From Mojavia pulchra JT2-VF2 (lineage in GTDB: Bacteria; Cyanobacteriota; Cyanobacteriia; Cyanobacteriales; Nostocaceae): a stretch of 64,000 bases of DNA. The DNA lies in NCBI GenBank assembly GCA_019359325.1, contig JAHHHN010000001.1:1-64000 (forward strand), written 5' to 3'. The notes under the pieces were generated by a model. That model did not search any database and was not told the DNA's origin. It saw only the letters and a program-made list of their open reading frames with translations. Position numbers and translations under genes: made by a program. This document shows positions 24,541 to 33,559 of this stretch, in pieces (the stretch's first letter is position 1; each line of letters begins with the position of its first letter).

Positions 24541-26313
24541 ATGGCTAAAAACGAAGCTAACTCCGCCCTAAAAATTATTCCGTTGGGCGGTTTACATGAA
24601 ATTGGTAAAAATACCTGTGTTTTCGAGTACGAGGACGAAATTATCCTGTTAGATGCAGGTTTAGCTTTTCCTACACAGGGAATGCATGGTGTAAATATTG
24701 TCCTGCCCGATATGTCGTATCTACGGGAAAACCGCCATAAAATTAAAGGTATGGTCGTTACCCATGGGCACGAAGATCATATCGGTGGCATCGCTTTTCA
24801 CCTTAAGCAATTAGAAATCCCCGTAATTTACGGCCCCAGGCTAGCAATGGCAATGCTAGAAGGGAAATTGGAAGAAGCAGGGGTACGCGATCGCACTGAA
24901 TTAAGATCGGTCTTACCCCGCGATGTAGTCAGAATTGGTAAATCCTTCTTTGTTGAATACATTCGCAACACCCACTCTATCGCTGATAGCTTTACTGTTG
25001 CTATTCATACACCACTAGGAATAGTCATCCACACTGGAGATTTTAAAATTGACCACACGCCAGTCGATGGTGAGAAATTCGACTTACAACGCCTAGCGGA
25101 ACACGGTGAAAAAGGCGTGCTTTGTCTGTTGAGTGATTCAACTAACTCAGAAGTACCCGGATTCACTCCTTCTGAACGCTCCGTGTATCCCAATCTTGAC
25201 CGGGTATTCTCTCAAGCCACTGGACGGCTATTTGTCACCACTTTTGCTTCCAGCGTGCATCGCATCAACATGATTTTGGATCTGGCGCAGAAGCACAACC
25301 GCACAGTAACGGTTGTAGGGCGTTCGATGTTGAATTTGATTGCCCACGCCCGTAATTTGGGTTATATCAAGTGTCCAGATAATCTGCTGCAACCGTTGCA
25401 CACTGTCCGCAATATGTCAGATGAGAAGGTGCTGATTCTCACTACTGGCTCTCAAGGGGAACCGATGTCAGCAATGACACGCATTGCTAATAAAGAGCAT
25501 CCTCACATCAAAATCCGTGAAGGTGATACGGTTGTCTTCTCTGCAAATCCTATTCCCGGAAATACGATCGCCGTTGTAAATATCATAGATAAATTGATGC
25601 TCCAAGGGGCAAAAGTAATCTATGGTCGAGACAAAGGAATTCACGTCTCCGGTCACGGCTGTCAAGAAGACCAAAAACTGATGATTGCCTTAACTCGGCC
25701 TAAGTTTTTCGTGCCATTTCACGGCGAACATCGGATGTTGGTCAAGCACGCAGAAACGGCTCAGAGTATGGGCATTCCCGCAGAAAACATGATCGTTATC
25801 CAGAATGGCGATATCGTGGAATTGACAGAAGATTCCATCCGCGTCGGCGGTAAAGTCCCATCTGGTATTGAACTAGTAGATACAACTAGTTCTGGTATGG
25901 TCAGTGCCAAAGTCTTGCAAGAACGGCAACGCATGGCTTCCGAAGGTATTGTCACTATTGCCGCCGCCATCGATTGGAATGGTAAATTGTTGGCAAAGCC
26001 AGAAATTCATCTTCGTGGTGTAGTGACAAGCATCGAGCGATCGCTTCTGCAAAAATGGGTACAACAGCGAATTGAAGAAATACTGGGCGTGCGCTGGTCA
26101 GAATTTACCCAACCCAGTGAAGGCGAGCAATTAGAGGTAGATTGGGGTGGATTGCAAGAAACTTTAGAGCGAGAATTGCAACGCTCCATCCGTCGGGAAT
26201 TACAATGTCAACCAACTGTGACATTGTTGATGCAAATTCCTGATGAGCCGCCTGTAAAAGTTGCCGATGGTAGAAGACGCCGCACTCGTACTGCTGCTCA
26301 GGTAGCATCGTAA
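24541..26313 (+). CDS. rnj: Ribonuclease J
   Basis: A 590-residue metallo-beta-lactamase/beta-CASP ribonuclease. The zinc motif THGHEDHIGG provides H75, H77, D79 and H80. HTGDFKID and DSTNSE are the next metal-binding motifs. GRSMLN, TTGSQGEP and HVSGHG follow in the beta-CASP part. A C-terminal basic tail (RRRRTRTAAQ) is typical of cyanobacterial RNase J. It degrades and matures RNA by endo- and 5'-3' exonuclease action. AAGGAG at 24532-24537 supports the ATG. The asd-dapA-rnj order is a conserved neighbourhood. Confidence 0.96.
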   Translation: MAKNEANSALKIIPLGGLHEIGKNTCVFEYEDEIILLDAGLAFPTQGMHGVNIVLPDMSYLRENRHKIKGMVVTHGHEDHIGGIAFHLKQLEIPVIYGPRLAMAMLEGKLEEAGVRDRTELRSVLPRDVVRIGKSFFVEYIRNTHSIADSFTVAIHTPLGIVIHTGDFKIDHTPVDGEKFDLQRLAEHGEKGVLCLLSDSTNSEVPGFTPSERSVYPNLDRVFSQATGRLFVTTFASSVHRINMILDLAQKHNRTVTVVGRSMLNLIAHARNLGYIKCPDNLLQPLHTVRNMSDEKVLILTTGSQGEPMSAMTRIANKEHPHIKIREGDTVVFSANPIPGNTIAVVNIIDKLMLQGAKVIYGRDKGIHVSGHGCQEDQKLMIALTRPKFFVPFHGEHRMLVKHAETAQSMGIPAENMIVIQNGDIVELTEDSIRVGGKVPSGIELVDTTSSGMVSAKVLQERQRMASEGIVTIAAAIDWNGKLLAKPEIHLRGVVTSIERSLLQKWVQQRIEEILGVRWSEFTQPSEGEQLEVDWGGLQETLERELQRSIRRELQCQPTVTLLMQIPDEPPVKVADGRRRRTRTAAQVAS

Positions 26314-26337
26314 GGAATTTCAGATAAATAATCTCGC

Positions 26338-26463
26338 GCAAAGACGCAAAGACGCAAAGTTTTTCTGAGCGTTTTTGCGTTTTGGAGTAAGTATTTAAAG
26401 AAAAATAGCGTTGCAGAGAAAGCGCGATGATTTATCTCACGCAGAGGCGCAAAGGCGCAGAGA
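26338..26463. repeat. Dispersed GACGCAAAG / GGCGCAAAG repeats
   Basis: Three near-tandem CGCAAAGA words at 26338-26359 are followed by an inverse GCGTTTTTGCGTTTT stretch. A second cluster, CGCAGAGGCGCAAAGGCGCAGAG, appears at 26441-26463. Related words occur at 1740, 40390-40430 and 42345-42372. They fill the rnj downstream gap, where no gene is visible, and may also act as a terminator for rnj. Confidence 0.55.
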
Positions 26464-26614
26464 GTATGAGGAGTTTTCAATCTCAACACATCAATTTTTT
26501 TATTCCTTGTTTGTGCCAACACCGAAAAATAAATTTCTCTTTTAATATTGCTATTAAGTAATTTTAGAAATATCTTAGTATTGTTAATGTTATATAATTT
26601 ACACAGAGTTTTTA

Positions 26615-26965
26615 ATGTCTAAACCTAATCCTAACTTTCATACTGTCAAACAAGATGGAACCATTAATTTGCACTCTAACCATTTAGGTGATGTTCTAGA
26701 TGTTGGTATAGACCTAGCAAAACGCCGATTTTATGGTGTTAAACTAGATGGTTTTCGTATAGAAGATGACGGTGATTGTGGAAATGATATTGCTCAACCA
26801 GTAATGCTTTACAACATGAATTATCATTTTGAAACAAATACTTGGAGATTTAAATATCATCTTAGAGGCAAAAAGGAAGCTGACGGAAAAGAAGGTTTTA
26901 AAACAGCAAGAGAAGCATGGTTATATAGAGAAGCATTAATTGCTGGTGGTATAGCTGAAAGATAA
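26615..26965 (+). CDS. Hypothetical 116-residue protein
   Basis: A small soluble protein beginning MSKPNPNFHTVKQDGTINLH. Its middle is strand-rich (DLAKRRFYGVKLDGF) and its C-terminus helical (GFKTAREAWLYREALIAGG). There is no membrane segment or signal peptide. I recognise no family. The coding signal is good, with a sensible ATG and a clean terminator-like hairpin 27 bp after the stop. It stands alone, so context gives no function. Confidence 0.65.
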   Translation: MSKPNPNFHTVKQDGTINLHSNHLGDVLDVGIDLAKRRFYGVKLDGFRIEDDGDCGNDIAQPVMLYNMNYHFETNTWRFKYHLRGKKEADGKEGFKTAREAWLYREALIAGGIAER

Positions 26966-26992
26966 AAATCCTAGTAGCTAATTCTTTATAAT

Positions 26993-27031
26993 AAAAGCCC
27001 TAGTAGCTATAAACTGCTAGGGTCTTTTATT
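26993..27031 (+). terminator. Intrinsic terminator
   Basis: AAAGCCCTAG pairs with CTAGGGTCTTT across TAGCTATAAACTG and ends TTTTATT. It follows the hypothetical gene at 26615-26965. Confidence 0.75.
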
Positions 27032-27051
27032 CTTATACGTTTATTAGACAA

Positions 27052-27189
27052 CTAATTATTCTTTAATTGGCCTCTATATTTTCTAGCTAATTTAATTACA
27101 AAACCACTTCTTGCTATCAAACTTAAAATACTTGATGGTTCTGGTACTCCTTCAGAAGCTTGAGAGAAAGCTGTTGAGGCAGGAAAGAA
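27052..27189 (-). pseudogene. Remnant of a PEP-CTERM-sorted protein
   Basis: Without a start codon, the minus strand reads through EGVPEPSSILSLIARSGFV followed by a basic LARKYRG tail and a stop. VPEP-SSIL is the PEP-CTERM sorting signal; it is followed by a hydrophobic stretch and a basic end. A stop codon cuts the frame 30 residues before the motif, and the hydrophobic segment is interrupted by an Arg. This therefore looks like the leftover C-terminus of an exported surface protein. PEP-CTERM proteins are processed by exosortase; none is seen in the window. Confidence 0.55.
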
Positions 27190-27195
27190 CTACTT

Positions 27196-28392
27196 TCAGT
27201 GAATGCACAGATAAGCTATAATTAAAGTACACAACGTAAGTGGCAACCCAAAACGCAAATGTTCCCAAAAGGTTAGCTTGTAACCTAAATCATTAGCGGC
27301 TTCTACAACTATTAGATTGGCGACTGAGCCAAATAAAGTCAGATTACCCGCAAGCGTTGATGCAGCGGCTAGCAACAGCCAAGGCTGGGTATCACCCTTA
27401 GAAATTAAGGGTTGCAGTAGTAGGACAGCCGGGACATTAGAAATCAGATTAGACAAGATAGCTGTCACTCCTAATAGACCAACAGAAGAGTTGACAGCAT
27501 AAGTGAATGGCTGCAATAAATTCAACTTCTGCGTCACTTTAGTTAAAATAAACAGTCCAGAAAACATCACCAGCAAATTCCAATCAACTTTTTTAAGAAT
27601 GCGCTGTGGTTTGATGCGTCGAGTAATCAATAACAAACTAGCAGCAACTAAAGCAGACTCCGCTAGAGGTAAGCCAAGAGCAAAGGCAATGAGTAATCCT
27701 GTGGTGATGACTAATGTTTTATTAAACAAAGGTTGGTAAATCCAATGATTTCCATCAACTTTCTGCTGACAAGGTTGGATGGAACGTACATCTGGATAAA
27801 GTAACCATAGCAATCCTAGCTGAATCACTAAACCAGTTAAGGCTACTGGGACAAGTGCGCGCAGAAAATCTAGGTAAGGAATGCCTGAAAAGGAACCAAT
27901 TAAGATATTTTGGGGATTACCGCTGAGAGTGCAAACAGAGCCGATATTAGTTGCACCAGCGATCGCTAATAAATAAGGTACAGGATTCAAACCCAAAGCT
28001 TGAGTCAGACTCAATGTCAGGGGTGTGAAAATCAGCGCTATGGTGTCATTGAGAAAAAAGGCAGAAAGAATACCACTTCCAAAGGTTAAGGCAATCAACA
28101 AGCCTAGAGGACTGCTGGTAAAACTCAAAAGTATTGATAGCGATCGCCTGAAAAACCCGGCATAGGCTAAGTTAGCGTTAACCACCATCATGCTTAGTAA
28201 AAATATGATGGTGTTGACATCAATTGCCTGCCATGCCTCCTGCAAATTCACAGCACCCAAAGCAATTAAAAAGGCAGACCCAACTAGGGCAATGGTGGCA
28301 CGGTTCATGCGTAAACCAGGAATGTAGCCGAATGCCAACCCCAGGTAAGTTATTCCTAACACGCCATAGATTGCCAGGTGGAGAACAATCAC
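27196..28392 (-). CDS. Ion-transporter-superfamily membrane protein (ArsB/NhaD/SLC13 type)
   Basis: A 398-residue integral membrane protein with about 11 hydrophobic segments. It contains LIFTPLTLSLTQALG and TNIGSVCTLSGNPQNILIGS, the 'SGNPQN' loop of CitMHS/ArsB/NhaD-type carriers. The internal repeat NPQNIL / SVANLIVVEA matches the two inverted halves of this fold. Substrates across the family include arsenite, Na+/H+ and dicarboxylates, and the sequence does not decide. It is shorter than SLC13 members. No arsR or other arsenic gene is adjacent, so arsenite export is unlikely. Confidence 0.8.
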   Translation of the reverse strand: MIVLHLAIYGVLGITYLGLAFGYIPGLRMNRATIALVGSAFLIALGAVNLQEAWQAIDVNTIIFLLSMMVVNANLAYAGFFRRSLSILLSFTSSPLGLLIALTFGSGILSAFFLNDTIALIFTPLTLSLTQALGLNPVPYLLAIAGATNIGSVCTLSGNPQNILIGSFSGIPYLDFLRALVPVALTGLVIQLGLLWLLYPDVRSIQPCQQKVDGNHWIYQPLFNKTLVITTGLLIAFALGLPLAESALVAASLLLITRRIKPQRILKKVDWNLLVMFSGLFILTKVTQKLNLLQPFTYAVNSSVGLLGVTAILSNLISNVPAVLLLQPLISKGDTQPWLLLAAASTLAGNLTLFGSVANLIVVEAANDLGYKLTFWEHLRFGLPLTLCTLIIAYLCIH

Positions 28393-28890
28393 TTTAGTTA
28401 CTGAGTCATTGATAGCAGTAATGTCTCATACTAATTCCCCATGCAAATTAAAAACACAACCGCTTATTACTTGTGTCCCCCTACCCAATAGCGCCATGCT
28501 ACCTACCCGTTATCAGAGCGAAGTGTCAGGAGGCATAGGCTGCTTAGGGTGTAGAGTTTTAGCTCCTAAATACTTGTTCTCACCAAAAATGCTGGTAAGA
28601 ATAGTAAATATTAAGTTTTGTAAATTATATCAAAAAATCTACCCAAAGGCGGATGTCTTCACTAGAATTTAAACTGTGTGAAGTTATGAACAAGATCGGA
28701 TTATTACACTTCCGATTCCAGGGAAATTGCGTTTAACTTAACGTAGTTATAAATAAGTTCTGAATCAAGTGGCTACGGATAATCTCAGATGGCATTTTAG
28801 TCAGAACACTATTTTTCCGGGAAAGGTCGTTCCCAATATGTATATGTTCATCGACAAGGTGAATACCCTCAATTAAATCGAGGAGTAACC
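28393..28890. other. Gene-free stretch
   Basis: About 500 bases between the divergently arranged transporter and Mo-nitro_C genes. I see no convincing small gene, tRNA or strong hairpin. The last part (28850-28890) should contain the promoter of the Mo-nitro_C gene, with GAGGAGTAACC just before its ATG as ribosome-binding site. Confidence 0.5.
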
Positions 28891-29268
28891 ATGAAGGTAT
28901 CTGATAATACCACAAAAAGAATTTTTCTTGCAAGCTGGGTTTCTATCAATCAAGCAGAAGCCAGTAACGCTCATGTAACCCAGCTACACGGTTCCGCTGC
29001 CAAAACTTACTATGACATTCTCCAACCCCTCCGGCAGCGAGTAGACGGAATTCAAGTGCGCGATCGCCAATTAGCTCATCGCTTGTGTAAAGTGATTCCT
29101 TCTCAGTGTCCCTTTGAGCGCGATGTTAAATTATTCGGCAAAACCGTATTTCACATTCCACCAATGTGTAAGCTCAACCCCTTGTATGAAGAAGTAGTGA
29201 GCTTACGTTTTCGAGCGCTATGCTATCTAGCTGATGAATGTGGAGAAGATGTATCCCAGTACTGCTAA
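28891..29268 (+). CDS. Mo-dependent nitrogenase C-terminal-domain protein (Mo-nitro_C)
   Basis: A 125-residue protein whose second half, VRDRQLAHRLCKVIPSQCPF then LFGKTVFHIPPMCKLNPLYE and LRFRALCYLADECG, matches the cyanobacterial Mo-nitro_C family. Conserved cysteines occur in KVIPSQC, PPMCKL, ALCYLADEC and at the C-terminus. Despite the family name the role is not established; members occur widely in cyanobacteria, including outside nif clusters. No nif gene is in the window. A GAGGAG box 8 bases before the ATG supports the start. Confidence 0.85.
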   Translation: MKVSDNTTKRIFLASWVSINQAEASNAHVTQLHGSAAKTYYDILQPLRQRVDGIQVRDRQLAHRLCKVIPSQCPFERDVKLFGKTVFHIPPMCKLNPLYEEVVSLRFRALCYLADECGEDVSQYC

Positions 29269-29358
29269 TAGAGAGTGCTGAGTTCTGAATTGTGAGTTTC
29301 AAGTCAAAAGTCCAGAGTTAAGAGCAACCGCCTTTGACTCTTGACTAATGACTAATAA

Positions 29359-31353
29359 CTAATTTTTAATTCGTTTTACCTGCCATTTTTGGATTGCTTC
29401 TTGAGCATCTTCATAAGCAGATGTCATCTCTGGCACTAAAGCAGCCGTTTCAATTGCTGCATTGAGTTCTCCTTGTCCAGCACGGCTTTTTGCTAGATCT
29501 AAAATTTTTTCACTCCATTTATTAATTGATTTTTGTGCCATATCAAAGCCTGGTTGGCCTGGTGGAACTTTCTTAGCAACTTCGATCGCGCGATTGTAAG
29601 TAGATGCCTGTCTTGGCTGAATTAAAGCATTAGCCGCATCTAAAAGAGTTGTGTTGCTTACATACTGCTTGGCCTCTAGCCGCCACTGATTTATAAGTGC
29701 TTGTGCTTTGGCATAAAGTGGTTCTTCTTTGGTAATTAATTGAGCCGCAGCAACAGCATTTGCATACTGTCTTTGTTTAGCACGACCCTCTGCTAAATCT
29801 AAAATCATGCGGCTCCAAATCTTAATATCTTCTTGAGCTTGTTCGTAAAGCGGTTCACCTGGATTAATTTTGCGAGCAGTTGCGATCGCCAAGCTCAAAT
29901 CGCTAGCTTGGGTTTCTCTTAGCGACATTTTCGCTAAGTCTAATACTGCTTGGTTCCGCTTTTGTGACTCAAAACTGACCTGAGTTTGCGAACTTGATGG
30001 TTTTGTTTGTTGAGTTGGTGCGGTGGAATTGGAGACGGAGCGAGGATTGGGTAAAGTCTTGAGTGTCCCATTAGGAGCAGTGTTAGGTGACGTCCTTAAT
30101 ACTTCCTGAACTCCAAATTTTGATTGATTGCGAAGAAAAACTAACGCAATTAAACCTGCTATTAATATGCAGCCTCCACCCCACCATAAAAACTGTTTCC
30201 ACAATGGGATTTTTGTCTGAGTTGTTGGCGATCGCGAAATGTAAGGTTGGGAAGCATCAGGAATAAACCTTTCCTCTGTAGTCACTTCTGGGGAAGGTAA
30301 GAATCTTTGAGGTTGCTGTTGTAAGTTTTGATTTGGGGGAAGAAGCGGCTTGGAGGCTAGTTCAGAAGACGAGCCTGGGAATTGACCTTTGGAGTTATCG
30401 GCCTCTAGTAGCAAATTTGCAGCTTTCATCTGCTCTGAGTTAGGGCTGACGGTAGTTTCCACTCCTTGGGCTTCTCCCCGTGTGCCTGTTGTGTGCGACT
30501 TTGCTGAGGTGTCAGGGAAATTATTTTCCAGAGAGGGAGCTTTCCGTACCACAGCAAAGGATTCTTCTGGAAAAATAACGGCATCTTCTTCGTTATTCAC
30601 CGAGATGCTATTGGTTTTTGCCTCTGGTGGTGGCAAGATGGCTTGCGGCTTAGATGGGATAACGGCGATCGGGTTTTGTATCGGTCGCCAATGATGTTGA
30701 CATAATTCTGGGGTAAGAATGCTCAGGTAGCTCTCTAGCCTTGTTAAGCTACTGCCATAACCGGAACGCAAAGCTGCTAGCAACGCTGCTGTGAAGAATC
30801 CGTGGCCTAGTTCTCTGCTTTCATGGGAAAATTGTTCTGGTTGGCAGGAAAGAATTGTTGCAAATTGAAGTTCTTGAGCAAGTTCTAGTGTTTCTTGCCC
30901 AACGGGAGCATCCGCTTGGGTTCCAAAAGCGCGGTTGATATCGAACAGTAGCAATACATTTAAATTGGCAAATTGCAGACTTTGCATCAGCGATCGCACT
31001 TCTATGCCAGTCTCCTGCACAAGATCAGGATTACCTTCCACTGGCATTAAGTAATCTTGGCCTTTGTAGTTGATTCCATAACCGCTAAAGAATAACCACA
31101 GATGGTCTTGCGGTTGCCAACATCCTGCTGCCAAATCTTCTAGCAGCAGCAGAATATTTTCTTTAGTTGGATAAGTTGATCTACCTTCAATTGGTGGGGA
31201 TGTATCTGTCATCAGCAGGCAGCGTTGAGGCATAAAACCTGCTTCTTTCACCAAAAAATCCTTTAGCGCCTCGGCATCTGCTTGGGCACAACCTAAAGGT
31301 TGAAATAAATGATATTGATTGATGCCAATAGTGATTGCCCAGTAATTTGCCAT
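29359..31353 (-). CDS. Caspase-like (p20 domain) protein with Tyr/Asn in place of the His/Cys dyad
   Basis: A 664-residue protein. Residues 1-240 form a caspase p20 fold: WAITIGINQY, a LGCAQADAEAL turn, LWLFFSGYGINY and LLLFDINRAFG. In active members the last two read SGHG and DxC. Here Tyr92 replaces His and Asn140 replaces Cys, so proteolysis by this dyad is not expected. A Ser/Pro/Gln-rich linker follows. A membrane segment lies near 386-406, and a C-terminal array of helical modules (AxxIxPGEPLYxxAQxxIxxW) repeats about four times. The same type of module ends the protein at 307-1203. Y/N pseudo-orthocaspases are known in cyanobacteria; a scaffold role is inferred. Confidence 0.82.
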   Translation of the reverse strand: MANYWAITIGINQYHLFQPLGCAQADAEALKDFLVKEAGFMPQRCLLMTDTSPPIEGRSTYPTKENILLLLEDLAAGCWQPQDHLWLFFSGYGINYKGQDYLMPVEGNPDLVQETGIEVRSLMQSLQFANLNVLLLFDINRAFGTQADAPVGQETLELAQELQFATILSCQPEQFSHESRELGHGFFTAALLAALRSGYGSSLTRLESYLSILTPELCQHHWRPIQNPIAVIPSKPQAILPPPEAKTNSISVNNEEDAVIFPEESFAVVRKAPSLENNFPDTSAKSHTTGTRGEAQGVETTVSPNSEQMKAANLLLEADNSKGQFPGSSSELASKPLLPPNQNLQQQPQRFLPSPEVTTEERFIPDASQPYISRSPTTQTKIPLWKQFLWWGGGCILIAGLIALVFLRNQSKFGVQEVLRTSPNTAPNGTLKTLPNPRSVSNSTAPTQQTKPSSSQTQVSFESQKRNQAVLDLAKMSLRETQASDLSLAIATARKINPGEPLYEQAQEDIKIWSRMILDLAEGRAKQRQYANAVAAAQLITKEEPLYAKAQALINQWRLEAKQYVSNTTLLDAANALIQPRQASTYNRAIEVAKKVPPGQPGFDMAQKSINKWSEKILDLAKSRAGQGELNAAIETAALVPEMTSAYEDAQEAIQKWQVKRIKN

Positions 31354-31539
31354 CCCGCTCTTTGTCGGTTGTTGTTTACTTGCCTAAAAATGCGGTTGGC
31401 TTTGCTGAAGAAACAAAGCTAACCTATGTCTTATAGTCTAGGAGATTCCTATTGACTTCAAATTTTATGTAATTTTTACTACATAAATTAACCGGAAAAT
31501 ACTTTCACTCAATTTTAATCAGTAAGGAGCTAGAAGGTC

Positions 31540-32019
31540 ATGAGTAGAAGTGTTGCTCATCAACCATCATCGATCATTGTCTTTTCAGTTATTAGCCAAC
31601 TTGCCACCAAAATCCGGATAATTCCTTTAGTAGTTTTGCTCTTTTCTGCTGTTCCTGTGTGGTTTACGTGTGAAGCGATCGCTCCCCAAGTTGTGCGAGC
31701 TTACACCGCTAGAGTTGATCTGGCAATCGACCGGATACCGGACGAAACCTACGAAACCATACTCCGCAGAGCAGAAGCGGCAGCAAGAGCAGCAGCTCAA
31801 CGTAGCTTCGATCAAGATATCTTGGTAACAGATGTATCAGTGATGGTAACCGTACAAAGTCAGGGAGCGATCGCACCAGTCTTGACTTTAGACGTTAGCC
31901 GTCCGCAATGGCGTAATCGCCCAGATCCCCAACGTTGGGCAACTTACTTCAAAACAGCGCGATCGCTACTGTTGTTTGAAGCAAATCTCAATCCAGGTCA
32001 AGCAGGTACTACCAAGTAG
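31540..32019 (+). CDS. Hypothetical exported or anchored protein
   Basis: A 159-residue protein with a hydrophobic segment near residues 27-50 (IIPLVVLLFSAVPVWFTCEAIA), suggesting a signal anchor or uncleaved signal peptide. A soluble domain follows with an Ala-rich helix (AEAAARAAAQRSF) and strands (VMVTVQSQGAIAPVLTLDVS). The start has AAGGAG (31522-31527) about 12 bases upstream. I do not recognise a family with certainty, though the composition is typical of cyanobacterial hypothetical proteins. Its neighbours are unrelated. Confidence 0.65.
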   Translation: MSRSVAHQPSSIIVFSVISQLATKIRIIPLVVLLFSAVPVWFTCEAIAPQVVRAYTARVDLAIDRIPDETYETILRRAEAAARAAAQRSFDQDILVTDVSVMVTVQSQGAIAPVLTLDVSRPQWRNRPDPQRWATYFKTARSLLLFEANLNPGQAGTTK

Positions 32020-32040
32020 CTCAAAGACCCTTTTTTTAGG

Positions 32041-32330
32041 GGCTGGAGATTAGGGACTAGGAACTGGGGACTGGGGACTGGGGATTGGGCGCTGGGGACT
32101 GGGGGCTAGGGACTGGGCAATTTACCTAATACCCAATACCTAATACCCCTTCGGGTATCTCCTTTGGAGACGCTGCGCGAACGCAGTCGCTCATGGGGCA
32201 GCCCTGCGGTGGACGGGTTCCCCGGCATAAAGCAACTGGCGTGGAAACCCCCAAGACCGCGCTGTCTCCCCAATCCCCAATCCCCAATCCCCAATCCCCA
32301 ATCCCCAATACCCAATTTCCAATTCCCTAT
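32041..32330. repeat. Opposed heptanucleotide arrays enclosing a palindrome-rich block
   Basis: GGGGACT/GGGGATT-type units at 32041-32118 face an array of CCCCAAT at 32268-32330 (six perfect and two degenerate copies), so the two arrays are partly complementary. Between them lies a block with small palindromes such as CCCCTTCGGGTATC and GAGACGCTGCGCGAACG, the latter a common Nostoc repeat. No gene lies within. The unit precedes rpmF. Confidence 0.65.
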
Positions 32331-32394
32331 TGTTGCCAGTGTCAGTGGATGGCTTAGAATAAAAAGGTTGTCAAGAATTGCGATATCCGCTATC

Positions 32395-32571
32395 ATGGCT
32401 GTTCCTAAGAAGAAAACATCTAAGTCCAAACGAGATAAACGCCGAGCTACCTGGAGACATAAAGCTGCCGTTGAAGCTCAAAAAGCTCTCTCACTAGGCA
32501 AGTCGATTTTGACTGGACGCTCTACATTTGTCTATCCAACTGCTGAAGACGAGGAAGAGGAAGAATCATAG
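32395..32571 (+). CDS. rpmF: 50S ribosomal protein L32
   Basis: A 58-residue basic protein beginning [20 protein letters not shown], the classic L32 N-terminus, with an acidic C-terminal tail (DEEEEES) seen in cyanobacterial L32. The frame is open upstream through the repeat block, but the ATG at 32395 is certain from the conserved start. It lacks the four zinc-binding cysteines found in some bacterial L32 proteins. Confidence 0.95.
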   Translation: MAVPKKKTSKSKRDKRRATWRHKAAVEAQKALSLGKSILTGRSTFVYPTAEDEEEEES

Positions 32572-32897
32572 TTTCTTAGTCAGAAAAAGCACGAACAGCG
32601 CTGCTATATAAGCGCTTCATCGCTGCTTTTCTGATTGCTTTATGAGTAAGTCAGTAGTCTTTAAAAGCTCATCCAACTGAGCAGAAATTGGCAATAGGTA
32701 ATTGGGATCACCCAATTAACTATTACCGATAGGCGGTACTCAAATAACCTATAAAAAGTAAGATATCGAAATTTCCTAACTTTTTATTCAACATAATTGA
32801 TTTTTTGTGTCCTCCTGAGGATAGCGTCGATGCTCACATCCTTAGATAATTATCCTTAGAGACCAATTATCTTGAAAAAAGTGATTTTTCTAAGATT
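32572..32897. other. Gap between rpmF and the molybdopterin protein
   Basis: About 325 bases. A weak inverted repeat (AGCGCTGCTATATAAGCGCT) near 32595-32614 may serve rpmF termination. The remainder shows no gene; the downstream promoter is not recognisable. Confidence 0.45.
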
Positions 32898-33494
32898 ATG
32901 TTAGGAAAATTTTTTCGCAAACCACAGGAGGAAGAAAGCGATCGCGTCCCTCCCGGACAATATTTGACAAAGGGGTTCCCTGTTTTAACTTATGGTGCAA
33001 CTCCTCCAGTCAACATAGAAGAATGGGAGTTTCGGGTTTGGGGTTTGGCAAAACCTGCCACTTTTACCTGGTCAGACTTTATAGCACTACCTCAGCACGA
33101 GTTTACAGCAGATTTTCACTGTGTAACGCGCTGGTCTAAACTCGATGTCAAGTGGACTGGCATTAAGGTGACAGATTTTATGGGTTTGATTGAGGTAGAT
33201 CCCGAAGCAGCCCATGTTATGGAACACTGCTACGGCGGCTACACCACTAACATCTCAATCGAAGATTTTGTGCGTGAAGAAAATTTCTTTGCTTTCAAAG
33301 TATTTGGTGAGCCGTTACCAGCAGAACACGGTGGGCCGATGCGGTTGGTTGTTCCTCATCTTTACGCTTGGAAAAGTGCCAAGTGGATCAATGGTTTAGA
33401 GTTTCTCAATCGTGAGGAACTAGGTTTTTGGGAGCGTAATGGCTACCACCGCCGTGGCGAACCTTGGGCGGAGGAGCGTTACAGCAGCATTTGA
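32898..33494 (+). CDS. Sulfite-oxidase-like molybdopterin-dependent oxidoreductase
   Basis: A 198-residue cytoplasmic protein of the YedY/sulfite oxidase fold. C75 in HCVTRWS is the expected molybdenum ligand, flanked by GGYTTNISIED and GGPMRLVVPHLYAWKSAKW, which bind the pterin. It lacks the twin-arginine signal and haem domain of YedY or sulfite oxidase and is shorter than either. The substrate is unknown; methionine sulfoxide reduction is the YedY precedent. No msrQ-like membrane partner is adjacent. Confidence 0.85.
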   Translation: MLGKFFRKPQEEESDRVPPGQYLTKGFPVLTYGATPPVNIEEWEFRVWGLAKPATFTWSDFIALPQHEFTADFHCVTRWSKLDVKWTGIKVTDFMGLIEVDPEAAHVMEHCYGGYTTNISIEDFVREENFFAFKVFGEPLPAEHGGPMRLVVPHLYAWKSAKWINGLEFLNREELGFWERNGYHRRGEPWAEERYSSI

Positions 33495-33559
33495 GAATTT
33501 TAATAGAATTGAACAATGGCTAAATAGCGCAATTAACTATTAATAATTCACCACAATAA

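Noticed and set aside
27196-28392. Arsenite efflux pump ArsB
   Set aside because: The fold is shared across the ion-transporter superfamily, and no arsR, arsC or arsH is adjacent.
28733-28933. 66-codon minus-strand frame overlapping the Mo-nitro_C start
   Set aside because: It overlaps a well-supported gene antisense and shows no conserved pattern.
28891-29268. Nitrogen-fixation cluster suggested by the Mo-nitro_C protein
   Set aside because: No nif gene is nearby, and the family occurs outside nif clusters.
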